Shown here in pieces: positions 31,092 to 40,635 of a DNA stretch of 42,426 nt. Both the position numbers and the translations under genes were made by a program. Below the pieces are notes generated by a model. That model was given only the letters and a program-made list of their open reading frames with translations. It searched no databases and was not told the DNA's origin. The stretch covers positions 1-42,426 of the forward strand of contig CAYRFV010000010.1 in assembly GCA_964423545.1 (NCBI GenBank), in the 5' to 3' direction. The DNA comes from JALOOE01 sp964423545 (lineage in GTDB: Bacteria; Chloroflexota; Anaerolineae; CG2-30-64-16). Position 1 is the stretch's first letter. Every line of letters starts with the position of its first letter.

Positions 31092-32147
31092 CTACCCGAT
31101 CGCGATCATTCGCTCAACGGCACGCGCTGCGCGCACGCGAATCTCTTCCGGCACCTCGATGACGTAGCGATTGAGCTGCAGCGCCTTGAGCGTATCCTCC
31201 AGGGTGATCTCGTTCATGTGCGGGCAGCGGACGGTGCAGAGCCGCAGCATCTCTTTGTCGGGATTGGCGGCGGCAATGTTGTCTCCCATCGAGCACTCAG
31301 TCAGCAGCAGATAGCGTGGGGCACGGGTCTGCTCGACATAGCGGATCATTGCGCCGGTGCTGCCCGCAAAATCGGCTGTCTGCGTCACCTCTGGGCTGCA
31401 CTCGGGGTGCGCCAGGATCACGACATCGGGAAACTGCTCGCGCACGCGGCGGATGTCATCCACTGTGAATTTCTCGTGCACCTCGCACCGGCCCTGCCAG
31501 CCGATCAACCCTGTGTGCCCGGCGCGGTCGGGAGCGGCCGTCGCAAGGTCGAAGCGCGAGGGATAGATGATGCGCTTGCCGGTCTCGCGAGCCACGTTGC
31601 CGGCCAGGTACTCGTCGGGCAGGAAGATGATCGTATCGGATTCGAGCGAGTTGACGACCGCCACTGCATTGCCCGAAGTGCAGCAGATGTCCGATTCCGC
31701 CTTGACGTCGGCATACGTGTTGACATAGGTGACCACCGGCACGCCGGGGAAACGCTGCTTCAGCGCGCGCACGTCCGCCGCGGTGATGCTTTCGGCGAGC
31801 GAGCAACCGGCCTTCCTGGCGGGCAGGAGCACGGTCTTGCTCGGATTCAGGATCTTGGCCGTCTCGCCCATGAAACGCACACCACAGAAGACGATGATGT
31901 CTTTGTCGGTTCTGGCAGCCCTGCGGCTCAGCTCCAGCGAGTCGCCGACGAAGTCGGGGATCGAGTGGTAGAGCGCAGGCTCCATGTAGTTGTGGCCGAG
32001 GATCACGGCGTTCTTCGCGCGCTTCAGCCGGTTGATCTCGACCGCCAGCTCGGCTTTGTAGCGCAGCTCGAAATCGGGAGTGTAGTCTCCGAGCATGCGC
32101 TTGAGTTTCGAGTACATCTCCTCAACGGTTAGGTCAGTTTCACTCAT
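31092..32147 (-). CDS. nadA: Quinolinate synthase
   Basis: A 351-residue [4Fe-4S] enzyme that condenses iminoaspartate and dihydroxyacetone phosphate to quinolinate. The cluster Cys are seen in FCGVRFMGET, DICCTSGNAV and VRCPHMNE; LGHNYMEPALYHS and VVILAHPECSPEV are family marks. ATG 32147 is chosen because GGAGAG stands 6 bases upstream; the in-frame ATG 32195 overlaps the nadC stop as ATGA and would add 16 residues. It lies between nadC and nadB. Confidence 0.95.
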   Translation of the reverse strand: MSETDLTVEEMYSKLKRMLGDYTPDFELRYKAELAVEINRLKRAKNAVILGHNYMEPALYHSIPDFVGDSLELSRRAARTDKDIIVFCGVRFMGETAKILNPSKTVLLPARKAGCSLAESITAADVRALKQRFPGVPVVTYVNTYADVKAESDICCTSGNAVAVVNSLESDTIIFLPDEYLAGNVARETGKRIIYPSRFDLATAAPDRAGHTGLIGWQGRCEVHEKFTVDDIRRVREQFPDVVILAHPECSPEVTQTADFAGSTGAMIRYVEQTRAPRYLLLTECSMGDNIAAANPDKEMLRLCTVRCPHMNEITLEDTLKALQLNRYVIEVPEEIRVRAARAVERMIAIG

Positions 32148-32191
32148 TCTATCTCTCCATACAGCGATCATCCAGTCAGTGCGCGAAGGCG

Positions 32192-33040
32192 TCATCGTGA
32201 TGCGGCGCCGAGCTCAAGACTTACGTCAAACACCTTTGCCGAGTGCGTCAGCGCGCCGATTGATATGTAGTCCACACCGGTCTCAGCCACCGCACGCACG
32301 TTGTCGAGGGTCACGTTACCGGACGCCTCCAGCCTGGCGCGGCCGGCACTGAGCGCAACCGCCTGGCGCATCGCGTCGGCCGGCATGTTGTCGAGCAGGA
32401 TGCGCTCGACGCCCAGATCGAGCGCTGCGGTTACCTCCTCCAGCGTGCGCGCTTCCACCTCGATCTCCAGGCCGGAGTGCGCCGCGCGCGCGCGGCGCAC
32501 CGCTTCGGACAGCGATCCGGCGTAGTCGATGTGGTTGTCCTTGATCAGGATCATATCGTAGAGGCCGATGCGGTGATTCTGCCCGCCGCCGCGGCGCACC
32601 GCCAGCTTGTCGAGCGCACGCAGTCCCGGCGCGGTCTTGCGCGTATCGAGGATCACGGCGCGCGTCCCGGCCACGGCATCGACGAAGCGCCGGGCCAGCG
32701 TGGCGATGCCCGACATGCGACCCAGGCAGTTGAGGGCTGTGCGCTCGGCGGTCAGCAGGCCGCGCGCCGGACCGGACACGGTTGCGAGCGCCTGGCGATC
32801 CGTCACGGCTGCGCCTTCGATCACGTGCGAGACGAGGCGAACGCGTTCATCCACCAGGCGAAACACAGCCGCCGCCACATCCAGCCCCGCGACCACGCCC
32901 GCTTGTTTGGCGATGATCTGCCCGCGACTGATTGCGTCTGCAGGTACGATGCTGTCTGTGGTGGCGTCGCCCGAGCCGATGTCCTCGGCGAGGGCGCGGC
33001 GGATGCAGGCGATGATCTCCGGCGAGAGCGAATCAAGCAT
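32192..33040 (-). CDS. nadC: Nicotinate-nucleotide pyrophosphorylase (carboxylating)
   Basis: A 282-residue enzyme that makes nicotinate mononucleotide from quinolinate and PRPP. It shows AEDIGSGDATTD, ERTALNCLGRMSGIAT, ILDTRKTAPGLR with the catalytic Lys, RRGGGQNHRIGLYDMILIKDNH, EIEVEARTLEE and LDNMPADAMRQAV, VDYISIGALTHS. It is first in the nad operon. ATG 33040 has GAGAGG 6 bases upstream. An extended -10 candidate lies just upstream. Confidence 0.95.
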   Translation of the reverse strand: MLDSLSPEIIACIRRALAEDIGSGDATTDSIVPADAISRGQIIAKQAGVVAGLDVAAAVFRLVDERVRLVSHVIEGAAVTDRQALATVSGPARGLLTAERTALNCLGRMSGIATLARRFVDAVAGTRAVILDTRKTAPGLRALDKLAVRRGGGQNHRIGLYDMILIKDNHIDYAGSLSEAVRRARAAHSGLEIEVEARTLEEVTAALDLGVERILLDNMPADAMRQAVALSAGRARLEASGNVTLDNVRAVAETGVDYISIGALTHSAKVFDVSLELGAASR

Positions 33041-33066
33041 ACGAAACCTCTCATCAGATAGTCTAG

Positions 33067-33082
33067 CGCATTCTACCACGAA
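33067..33082 (-). promoter_or_regulatory. Possible extended -10 promoter of the nad operon
   Basis: On the minus strand TTCGTGGTAGAATGCG with TGG-TAGAAT as an extended -10; no good -35. The start of transcription would be about 23 bases before the nadC start. It matches the SDR upstream copy (24204-24219) at 15 of 16 bases. Confidence 0.4.
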
Positions 33083-33156
33083 TGTCGGTGGGCGCACTTA
33101 CGCAGACAAAAGGAGAAGGCGAAAGCCGCAGCGTCGTTCATGCCGGGCGGTGGAGT

Positions 33157-33185
33157 GGTGGGGCAAGACGCCATCTTGCCCCACC
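33157..33185 (-). terminator. Terminator of the GlyA-GcvT/lipoprotein transcript
   Basis: A perfect 12-bp inverted repeat, GGTGGGGCAAGA (33157-33168) and TCTTGCCCCACC (33174-33185), with a 5-base loop. It is 30 bases downstream of the stop of the minus-strand gene ending at 33216. There is no T-tract, but this is the longest perfect hairpin in the window. It separates that gene from nadC. Confidence 0.65.
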
Positions 33186-33215
33186 TCATCCGAAGGGATC
33201 TGCGCTCGAGGGTGT

Positions 33216-34139
33216 CTACTTTCTTAGCGGCCACACCTCAAAGGGTGGGCAGGAGCCGGTGTAGCCGGGCCGGATTTTCCACCATTCGTTGCACGAGCGG
33301 GGATCCATGAAGCTGCCGCTGTCTACGATGGCGACCACCAGCGCATCGCCATGCGCCACGCCGATCGGCTTGCCCGCAGGCAGGATCGGCATCGGATACT
33401 GGTTGATCGGGTACACGTATCGCGGGCCATCCGCCGCATTGAGCTCGTTGTAGAGCGCCAGTAGACTCGGGTCAGTGCAGAGTCCCTCGATGTGCACCGT
33501 GTAGCCGACCGCGGCGCTGTCTTCACGGCCATAGTGCAGCGCGAGGCGCCGCTCATCGGCATGGAGCACAATGACCTCGAAGCCCAGGCCGAGGTCGTAG
33601 TCGGACACCGGCACATGCAGCGTCTCGCCAGGCTCCACCCGCAGTCCCAGCACGGTCACCCGCCAGGTCGTCATAAGGCCGCCACGCGTGCCCGGATCCG
33701 GCGACGGCGCCCACTCCCAGTCGTGGACGCGGTAGAAACTGGCGAGCGGCGGGACCCGGTAGGGTGCAAACAGCGTGGCGAACTGTGGCGGCCGGGTCGG
33801 ATCATTGGGGCCGTAGTCGACCAGCTCCCGCTTCAGCGAGGTGTCGTTGTTCACCTCGTAGCCGCGCAGCTCGAGGTTCTTGTCCGCATGCTCGGCTGCC
33901 GGTCGCACTGGATTGTCCCGGTCACGCTGGTAAGCGGTCCCCTGCGCGTAGCTGTTCGCCGAGCTGGTCGGGCATGCCGGCCAGTCAGGCTTCAGCATCA
34001 GCGGCAGACGGACGCGCGCGACGGGTGTGGGGGTGGGTTCAAGCGGCACAGCCCCCGCTGCGCCGGTCGCACCCCACAACAAACCGGCGGCAAGCAGGCA
34101 AAGCATCGGCGGCACGATCCACCATGCGCCTCTGGTCAT
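33216..34139 (-). CDS. Exported protein of unknown function
   Basis: A 307-residue protein, no family recognised. The N-terminal signal (WIVPPMLCLLAAGLLWGATGAAGA) precedes a Pro/Thr spacer (LEPTPTPVARVRLPL). The body has scattered Trp and Tyr and a beta-rich character (TWRVTVLGLRVEPGETLHVPVSDYDLGLGFEVIVLHADE), and two Cys pairs, among them SCNEWWKIRPGYTGSC. It should be exported, possibly anchored by the signal. A strong AGGAGGGAGG site precedes ATG 34139. It follows the GlyA-GcvT gene by 40 bases and is ended by the hairpin at 33157-33185. Confidence 0.75.
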   Translation of the reverse strand: MTRGAWWIVPPMLCLLAAGLLWGATGAAGAVPLEPTPTPVARVRLPLMLKPDWPACPTSSANSYAQGTAYQRDRDNPVRPAAEHADKNLELRGYEVNNDTSLKRELVDYGPNDPTRPPQFATLFAPYRVPPLASFYRVHDWEWAPSPDPGTRGGLMTTWRVTVLGLRVEPGETLHVPVSDYDLGLGFEVIVLHADERRLALHYGREDSAAVGYTVHIEGLCTDPSLLALYNELNAADGPRYVYPINQYPMPILPAGKPIGVAHGDALVVAIVDSGSFMDPRSCNEWWKIRPGYTGSCPPFEVWPLRK

Positions 34140-34179
34140 TCCTCCCTCCTCGTTTCGTGCGATGCGGCGTCGCACCGCC

Positions 34180-37100
34180 CTACTGCTTATTCAGGAACCG
34201 CTCGATGATTGTGATGCCTTCAGGCAACTGGATGCGATCCCCCGGTTGGAGTTCGTCCAAGGCGCGGTTCTCCCAGTTGCGGTTGCCCAGTCGATAGACG
34301 CCCAGCCTGACGCCGCGCTGCCAGTTCGGATCCTGAACGAAGCAGAGTCCGATCTGCCGGCCGTTGGCATCGACGGAGCAGCTCGTCACGTATCCGACCA
34401 CGCGGCCCTTGGCGTTGACGATCACATCCCCCTGGCCAAGCATCGGGCCGTGCTCTTCATCGGCCTGGAAGCGCGCCAGTCGTGACTGGCGTTTGAGTTC
34501 ATGGGCGACATAGGCCGCTTTGCCGACAAAGAACGCCTTCGACAGCTTGACATAGGGCGCGAACCCGGCATCCGCCGGGTTGAGCGCCAGGGGCCCGGCC
34601 AACTCATGTCCGTAGAGCGGCAGCCCGGCCTCGATGCGCAGGCTGTCGCGCGCGGCCAGCCCGCACGGCTTCAACCCGAACGATGCACCGACGCGCAGCA
34701 GGTCGCGCCAGAACGCGGGCAGATCGTCGGGGTGGACGAAGATCTCGAATGCCATCGGCTCGCCGGTGTAGCCGGTGCGCGCCAGCCAGACGTCATACCC
34801 CGCCAGCGTCCCGCCTATGATCTCGGTGCGCTGGATCTCCATCAACTGGTCGCACATCGCGCCGTCTTCATCGCCGGTCAACGCGACCAGGATATCGCGC
34901 GCGCGCGGCCCCTGAAGCGCGATCTGGGCGCGCTGCTCATCGCCCCATCGCGGATCGCGCAAATCACGGATCACGACCGATTCGCACCCGAGCGCGCGCG
35001 ACCACGGCCGCGCCGGATCGATCAGCGTACGCGCCTCGCGTACGGCCTCCAACCAGGCCCAATCCTTCTCGTTGTTCGAGGCGTTCACCACCATCCAGTA
35101 GCGTTCCTGGCCCAGCCGGTAGACCCAGATGTCATCCACGACGCTGCCGTCAGGTGCTAACAGGAAGGAGTACTGCGATCCTCCGATCTTGAGCAGCGAG
35201 ATGTCATTGGTCGTGACGTTGTTCAGGAACAGGTGGACGTTCTCGCCGCTGAACTCGAACAGCCCCATGTGACTTACGTCGAACAAGCCGGCCTTCGTGC
35301 GCACGGCCTGGTGTTCGTCCAACACAGAGGTGTACTGGATGGGCATATCGTAACCGGCGAACGGCGCCATCTTGGCGCCGAGCTTGCGATGCTGCTCGTT
35401 GAGCCGCGTGCGGCGCAGCGCCGGATTGGGAGGCGCCTCCCACACGAACGCAGGCAGTGCATGCAGGCCGCCGGGTGCATCTGCGCGAGCCGTCTGGCCG
35501 ATCCAGTACGACTTGTGGAGCGCCCAGCCGATCGTTTCCTGCGCGAACTCCTCGACGGCTGGTGGTCGCATCTCCCAAGCATAGGCCTCGTCGTGCGCCA
35601 GGCGGCGCACGACGACCGGGCCGGGCGCCTTGACATACAGGTCGCCCGGGTCCATGCAGACGAAACCGTCGGAGAGGTCGCGCAGCCAATGCACCACCCG
35701 CGGCTCGAATTCCTTCGCCACCAGCAGCTGGAAGCGCGTGCTCGCATCGCCCGGCCGCCTGAGCACGCCGCCAGCCATCAACCGGCCATCCGGCTCCAGC
35801 AGCCAGGTTGGCTGGCATTCACCGGGCTTGAGCAGATAGACATCATGGGTCATCGCAACGTTGCAGAAGCCACGCGCTTGCGCGCCCTCGATTTCGATGA
35901 CATCCCAATCGGGGCTTGGATCGGTGGTCGGCTTATGCATGAAGTAGTGGTGTGGATAGCCGCTCGGCCGGTAGTCTCCGCCCAGGTCGACGCAGCACGC
36001 CAGATCGACGATGTCCCACTTCGCCTGTTCGAGCAGGTCGAAGTCGATGCGAGCATGGTAGATCGGCCCGCGCCGGCCAGGGTAGGCGACCGGCCGGCAC
36101 GCCTTCAGGATGCGGGCGATGATCTCAGCCAGTCGCGCCACTTGTGGGGCTTCGAAGCCGCGCTGCGTGATCCACGGCGTGCCGAGGCGAACCCCGCTGG
36201 GATTGCGTGCGCTCTTGTCGCCCGGGATCGTGTTCCGGTTGAGCACGATGCCGGCCAGATCGAGGATGCGCGCGGCCGGATCGCCCATCAGGGGCGTGCC
36301 TTTGCCGCCGTCCGGGCTAGTGCCGTCGGCGGCTCGCACGCTCTTGCAGTCAACGAGGAGCATATGCGTATCGGTGCCGCCGTACGGGACGCGCAGACCG
36401 TGGCGTTCGAACTCGGCGGCCATGTGGCGCGCGTTGTCTACGATTTGCCTCTGGAGCTGCGCGAACTCCGGCGTGCGCGCCAGTTTAAACGCGACCGCCA
36501 TCCCGGCGATCGTGTTGACGTGCGGGCCACCCTGTTCGCCAGGAAATACGGCCGCATCGAGCCTGGCTGCCAGTTTCTTGTCAGTGCTGAGGAGGCAGGC
36601 GCCGCGCGGCCCGTAGAGGGTCTTGTGTGTGGTGAAGCTGATGACATGAGCGTGTCCGATCGGGCTGGGCACGACGCCGGCGGCCACCATGCCTGCGATG
36701 TGAGAGATGTCGGCCAATAGATACGCGCCGACGGCGTCGGCGATCTGCCTGAAGCGCAGCCAGTCAGGCATCCACGGATAGGAGGTGAAGCCGGCGATGA
36801 TCATCTTTGGCTTGTGCTGTTTCGCCAACGCTTCGATCTGGTCGTAGTCCAGTCGTTCGGTGACCGGGTCGATGCCGTACGAGACGATCTTGTACAGCCT
36901 GCCGGAGCGGTTGACTGGGCTGCCGTGCGTCAGATGGCCGCCGTGCAGCAGGCTCATCCCCATCACCGTCTCCCCCGGCAGCACCAGGGCATCGTATACA
37001 GCGCTGTTGGCCGGCGACCCAGAGAGAGGCTGGACGTTGGCGTAAATCGACCCCGGCGCCACCCCATTGGCCGCGAACGCCTCAGCCGCGCGCCGGCGCG

Positions 37101-37413
37101 CCAGCGCCTCCAAGACATCCACGTACTCGACCCCCTTGTAGTAGCGCTCGTCGGAGTTGCGGCGATAAGTCGCTAACTGGACTTCGTAGTCCAGGATCTC
37201 TGTTTCGGTCAGCCCGTGGGTGGTTGGGTCCGGATAGCCCTCGGCGTAGATGTTTTGGAATACGGAGCCGAGCGCCTCTCGGACCGCCTCCGGCGCCTGG
37301 CTTTCGGAGGGGATCAGGATCAGCTTGCGCGCCTGTCGCTCCGCCTCATAGTCGATGAGGGAGCGGACGGCCGGGTCGAGGTCAGAGAGCCGTGTCTTGA
37401 AGAAATCGAGCAT
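34180..37413 (-). CDS. GlyA-unknown-GcvT fusion (SHMT plus aminomethyltransferase)
   Basis: A 1077-residue protein with three parts. Residues 1 to about 440 are a complete serine hydroxymethyltransferase: EGYPDPTTHG, VQPLSGSPANSAVY, LLHGGHLTHGSP, SHIAGMVAAG, SFTTHKTLYGPRG with the PLP Lys near residue 264, and GVRLGTP. Residues 440-660 match no family that I know (YPHHYFMHKPTTDPSP, DGFVCMDPGDLYVK). Residues 665-1077 are a GcvT aminomethyltransferase: PIQYTSVLDEHQAV, LFDVSHMG, NNVTTNDI, GYTGEPMAFEIF, GLAARDSLRIEAGLPLYGHEL. Both enzymes handle methylene-tetrahydrofolate and glycine. GGGAGG stands 5 bases before ATG 37413; ATG 37416 is also possible. There is no gcvP or gcvH in the window. Confidence 0.93.
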   Translation of the reverse strand: MLDFFKTRLSDLDPAVRSLIDYEAERQARKLILIPSESQAPEAVREALGSVFQNIYAEGYPDPTTHGLTETEILDYEVQLATYRRNSDERYYKGVEYVDVLEALARRRAAEAFAANGVAPGSIYANVQPLSGSPANSAVYDALVLPGETVMGMSLLHGGHLTHGSPVNRSGRLYKIVSYGIDPVTERLDYDQIEALAKQHKPKMIIAGFTSYPWMPDWLRFRQIADAVGAYLLADISHIAGMVAAGVVPSPIGHAHVISFTTHKTLYGPRGACLLSTDKKLAARLDAAVFPGEQGGPHVNTIAGMAVAFKLARTPEFAQLQRQIVDNARHMAAEFERHGLRVPYGGTDTHMLLVDCKSVRAADGTSPDGGKGTPLMGDPAARILDLAGIVLNRNTIPGDKSARNPSGVRLGTPWITQRGFEAPQVARLAEIIARILKACRPVAYPGRRGPIYHARIDFDLLEQAKWDIVDLACCVDLGGDYRPSGYPHHYFMHKPTTDPSPDWDVIEIEGAQARGFCNVAMTHDVYLLKPGECQPTWLLEPDGRLMAGGVLRRPGDASTRFQLLVAKEFEPRVVHWLRDLSDGFVCMDPGDLYVKAPGPVVVRRLAHDEAYAWEMRPPAVEEFAQETIGWALHKSYWIGQTARADAPGGLHALPAFVWEAPPNPALRRTRLNEQHRKLGAKMAPFAGYDMPIQYTSVLDEHQAVRTKAGLFDVSHMGLFEFSGENVHLFLNNVTTNDISLLKIGGSQYSFLLAPDGSVVDDIWVYRLGQERYWMVVNASNNEKDWAWLEAVREARTLIDPARPWSRALGCESVVIRDLRDPRWGDEQRAQIALQGPRARDILVALTGDEDGAMCDQLMEIQRTEIIGGTLAGYDVWLARTGYTGEPMAFEIFVHPDDLPAFWRDLLRVGASFGLKPCGLAARDSLRIEAGLPLYGHELAGPLALNPADAGFAPYVKLSKAFFVGKAAYVAHELKRQSRLARFQADEEHGPMLGQGDVIVNAKGRVVGYVTSCSVDANGRQIGLCFVQDPNWQRGVRLGVYRLGNRNWENRALDELQPGDRIQLPEGITIIERFLNKQ

Positions 37414-37522
37414 CATTGCCTCCCAGCGAAGAGACACCGTGCATTGTCGAGGGGTCGCGGTTTGACCACGCAAGGAGCGCCAGACAGGATAGCTGAGCGG
37501 CGCGTTCTCCTGTCTCCGCCCC

Positions 37523-39223
37523 TCATGGCGTTAGCTGCACCACCAGCGCCGAATAGCCTGGCAGGCTCGCCGTCGGCTGGTACGCGTCGAAGCCGCCGGC
37601 CGCGTTCGGCTGCGGCGGCCGGACGTCGCCCGAACCCCAGAGCAGTCGGGCATCTGGGGTGCCCTCAAACGGGCCGGCGGCCAGACTCAGGCCATACCCT
37701 TCGACCGGCTTGCTGCTCAAGTTGAGCAATACCAGCACGGTCTGACTGGCGCTGGAGCGGAGCGCAGCATAGACTGCCGGGTGATCGGAGTCAATCAGCC
37801 ACGGCCGGCCGATTCTCAGCGCCTCGTGGCTGTTGCGCAAGCGAATCAGCTCGCGGTAGTGGCTCAGGAGGGATCGAGGGTCCTGCGCCTGCGCCGCCAC
37901 GTTGCGCTGTGCGTAATCCTCGAAGTAGTCGCGCCACGGTGTGCCCGTCGAAAAGCCGCCGCTGGCTGTCCACTGCATGGGCCGTCGGATGTTCTCATCG
38001 GGCTTCGTGCCGCTCATGCCGATCTCCTCGCCGTAGTAGATGAACGGCACGCCAGAAAAGAGAAGTTGGAGCGTAGCCGCCATGCGAGCTTGATCGTCAT
38101 CGAGCAGGCGCGAACGGGTGCGATTCTGATCATGATTGGCCAGAAAGGTGGCATACTGTCCGGCGGGATAGGCTGCCAACACCGCCTTTTGCGCTCGCTG
38201 TGCATCGAGGCTGCGGCCATTCAGCGCGCTGGCAATGGTGGCATCGGCCAGCGGGAAATCGAAGGCGAGATCCAGCTCCTCCCCCACATAGCGGGCCGAG
38301 ACGTCCGTGGTGCTCCAGATCTCGCCGACCGTGAGGGCATCGGGCTGCACCCCCTTATAGAACGTGCGGAAGCTCTTCAGCCAATCGTGCGTAGCCGGTG
38401 TGTTCTCGATGCGCCGTCCGTCCTCGATCAGGTGCTTAACAGCGTCCAGGCGGAAGCCGTCGGCGCCCATCTCTTCCAGCCAGAAGCGCGCGACATCGTG
38501 CATCGCTGCGGTGACGGCCAGGTTCCGGTAGTTCAGGTCGGGCATTCCCTCCCAAAAGTAGCCGTAGTACCAGCCGTCCGCACCCTTGTGCCAGCCGGGA
38601 CCCTGGGGCTGCTCCTTCGACCAGATGTACCAATCGCGCTGCGCTGACCCCGGGTCTTGCGCGGATTCGAACCATGGATGCTGGCTGGATGTGTGGTTCA
38701 ACACCAGGTCCACAATGACGCGTATGCCGCGACGATGCGCTTCGGCAATCAGCCGCTTGAAGTCGGCGTTCGAGCCGTATTCGCGATCCACGCGACCATA
38801 ATCGGAGACGTCGTAGCCGTGGTAGCTCGGTGATTCGGCGACCGGCATCAGCCAGATGCCAGTTACGCCCAGGTCGGTGGCGGTCGCCGGGTCGCCGTCG
38901 TTGAGATAGTCCAGCTTCTGGATCAGGCCGTTCAGGTCGCCAATCCCGTCCCCATCGCTATCGCTGAAGCTGCGGACGAAGATCTCGTAGAAGACGGTGT
39001 CGTTCCACCATGGCTGCCCGGCTGTGCCTTGCACCAGACGGCCATCCACACCCACCGGTGGGGCAGGCTGCAGAGAGGTTGCGACCGGCGAGGGCGCGCT
39101 GGCGGCCAGCGCGGGTCGCGGCGATGGCTGCGGCACGGAGATAGGGAGCGCAGGAGGCGCTGCCGTACAGGCCGTCGCAAGCGCCAGGATGACCAGGGCG
39201 AGCAGTGCGGTTGCGTGCTTCAT
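37523..39223 (-). CDS. GH13 alpha-amylase-type lipoprotein
   Basis: A 566-residue glycoside hydrolase family 13 enzyme on the cell surface. The signal peptide has a lipobox (LATAC, about residue 19) and a Pro/Ala/Ser-rich linker to about residue 55. GH13 conserved regions are VDLVLNHTS (region I), DGFRLDAVKH with the nucleophile Asp (region II), VGEIW with the acid/base Glu (region III) and FLANHDQNR (region IV), plus GMPDLNY. Calcium-site and C-terminal beta domains are present. The substrate is probably an alpha-glucan. It is the last gene of the lon-led operon, 7 bases after the AlbA gene. Confidence 0.93.
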   Translation of the reverse strand: MKHATALLALVILALATACTAAPPALPISVPQPSPRPALAASAPSPVATSLQPAPPVGVDGRLVQGTAGQPWWNDTVFYEIFVRSFSDSDGDGIGDLNGLIQKLDYLNDGDPATATDLGVTGIWLMPVAESPSYHGYDVSDYGRVDREYGSNADFKRLIAEAHRRGIRVIVDLVLNHTSSQHPWFESAQDPGSAQRDWYIWSKEQPQGPGWHKGADGWYYGYFWEGMPDLNYRNLAVTAAMHDVARFWLEEMGADGFRLDAVKHLIEDGRRIENTPATHDWLKSFRTFYKGVQPDALTVGEIWSTTDVSARYVGEELDLAFDFPLADATIASALNGRSLDAQRAQKAVLAAYPAGQYATFLANHDQNRTRSRLLDDDQARMAATLQLLFSGVPFIYYGEEIGMSGTKPDENIRRPMQWTASGGFSTGTPWRDYFEDYAQRNVAAQAQDPRSLLSHYRELIRLRNSHEALRIGRPWLIDSDHPAVYAALRSSASQTVLVLLNLSSKPVEGYGLSLAAGPFEGTPDARLLWGSGDVRPPQPNAAGGFDAYQPTASLPGYSALVVQLTP

Positions 39224-39230
39224 TCATCGC

Positions 39231-40634
39231 CTACTTCAGAATGTAGTAGGTTGCTTTCCGGTCTCCCACCTTCATGATCAGGCCTTGATCCACCATATCC
39301 GCCAGTTCGCGGCGGATCGTCTCGTCGCTCAGCTCCGGGCAAAGCTCGCGGAATTCGCGATTCGTGATGCTGCCGCGCTCGGCCAGGTAAGCGACGGCGC
39401 GCTCCTGGCGCGGATTGAGGCGGCGGTTGCTCCAGCGCTGGTTGGCCGGCTCCTTGCTCACCAGCTCGTCACCGCGACTGCGGAGGATCACCCGAAAGCC
39501 CGCGGTCATCTCCTCGAAGACCGGCTCAGAAAGGCCCGCCTCAACCATCGCGGCGATCATCCGATCGATGCCGTAACCCAACCGCTCGACAAACCCCATG
39601 TCGGATAGGATCTGCACGATCGCTTCATTGCGCGAGAAACGCTCCGTCTTCAGATTCGTCAGTGTGACGTGGCCGGGCAGCCGGCCCGGGCTGTAGACTT
39701 CCAGGTGATCGCTGAACATCAGCACGCGAATCCCTTCGCCGCGGATCGAGTAGTCGCGATGCGCCACCGCATTGACAATCGCCTCACGCACCACCGGGAG
39801 AGGGTACTCGGTCGTCTCCTCCCGCGTGAAGCCCTTGATGCGCATCCCGCGGCGCATATTGGCGGTGACGAATGCCTCGGCCTGGCGGATCTGGTCGGAC
39901 AGCGTGCCGCTCGCGTCGTGGCGCAGGAATTCATCGCCCATGGTCGGGCCGGCATAGCGCACCAGGATGATCTCGGCGTGACGCAGGAAGCGCTGCGGCT
40001 GGCGGCCAAAGAGAAGGATGCCGGCCTGGCTGGGCACGAGACCATCCGCTGTCTCGGCGAGGCACCCCCGTGCCAGCAGCAGTTTCTGCTGATCCGCCCC
40101 CATCGCTACGGGGCCAAGCGCGGCCAGGTATGCATCGACCTGCGCCGAATCGAGATCGTCCAGTGTGGCGCCGGGCGCAGCGCGCAGCTCGAAACCGGCT
40201 TCGCCGCGTTCGAGCAGCAGCCCGGTCAATTCACTGGTCGAAAGCAGCCGGTTCTGCGCACCGGTGCGGGTCAGGTAGCGACCGCCCAGGCTGTAGACGT
40301 GGGGCAGGCCGGGCGGCACCTCGACCACACACACCTGCTTGCCGTCCAACGCCACGACTTGCGGCAGCGGCAGGATCAGCGGGGGCGTCGAGAGCAGTCC
40401 CGCAGCTTGCGCGCCTTCTTGAGCGTCTGCCAGATCCGGCACGCCGACCACCTTGCCGCCCGCTGCAATGCCCAGCAGGATCACACCGCCGTGGGAGTTG
40501 GCGAGCGCAGTCAGCGTCTCCGCCAGCTTGCTGGGTGCAATGCTGGCGGGAATGGGGACAATGCGCTCGTCCGGCTCGGTCAGGAGCAGCTTCTCGATAT
40601 CTGACGCCAGCCAACGGGGTTTTTCGACGAACAT
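39231..40634 (-). CDS. AlbA/HATPase_c_4 winged-helix protein
   Basis: About 467 residues. The N-terminal AlbA_2 (Schlafen-like) domain shows LAETLTALANSHGGVILLGI. The middle has the HATPase_c_4-like segment VREAIVNAVAHRDYSIRGEGIRV with VYSPGRLPGHVTL. The C-terminus has a winged helix (VAYLAERGSITNREFRELC...ETIRRELADMVDQGLI). This is the architecture of many putative DNA-binding regulators of this type; the signal and targets are unknown. ATG 40634 lies one base after the upstream stop, with GGAG further upstream, so the two genes are co-translated. An additional upstream in-frame extension to 40739 is not supported. Confidence 0.85.
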   Translation of the reverse strand: MFVEKPRWLASDIEKLLLTEPDERIVPIPASIAPSKLAETLTALANSHGGVILLGIAAGGKVVGVPDLADAQEGAQAAGLLSTPPLILPLPQVVALDGKQVCVVEVPPGLPHVYSLGGRYLTRTGAQNRLLSTSELTGLLLERGEAGFELRAAPGATLDDLDSAQVDAYLAALGPVAMGADQQKLLLARGCLAETADGLVPSQAGILLFGRQPQRFLRHAEIILVRYAGPTMGDEFLRHDASGTLSDQIRQAEAFVTANMRRGMRIKGFTREETTEYPLPVVREAIVNAVAHRDYSIRGEGIRVLMFSDHLEVYSPGRLPGHVTLTNLKTERFSRNEAIVQILSDMGFVERLGYGIDRMIAAMVEAGLSEPVFEEMTAGFRVILRSRGDELVSKEPANQRWSNRRLNPRQERAVAYLAERGSITNREFRELCPELSDETIRRELADMVDQGLIMKVGDRKATYYILK

Positions 40635-40635
40635 G

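Noticed and set aside
35233..36720. 495-codon open frame opposite the GlyA-GcvT gene
   Set aside because: Antisense shadow; the opposite frame is unmistakably the fusion enzyme.
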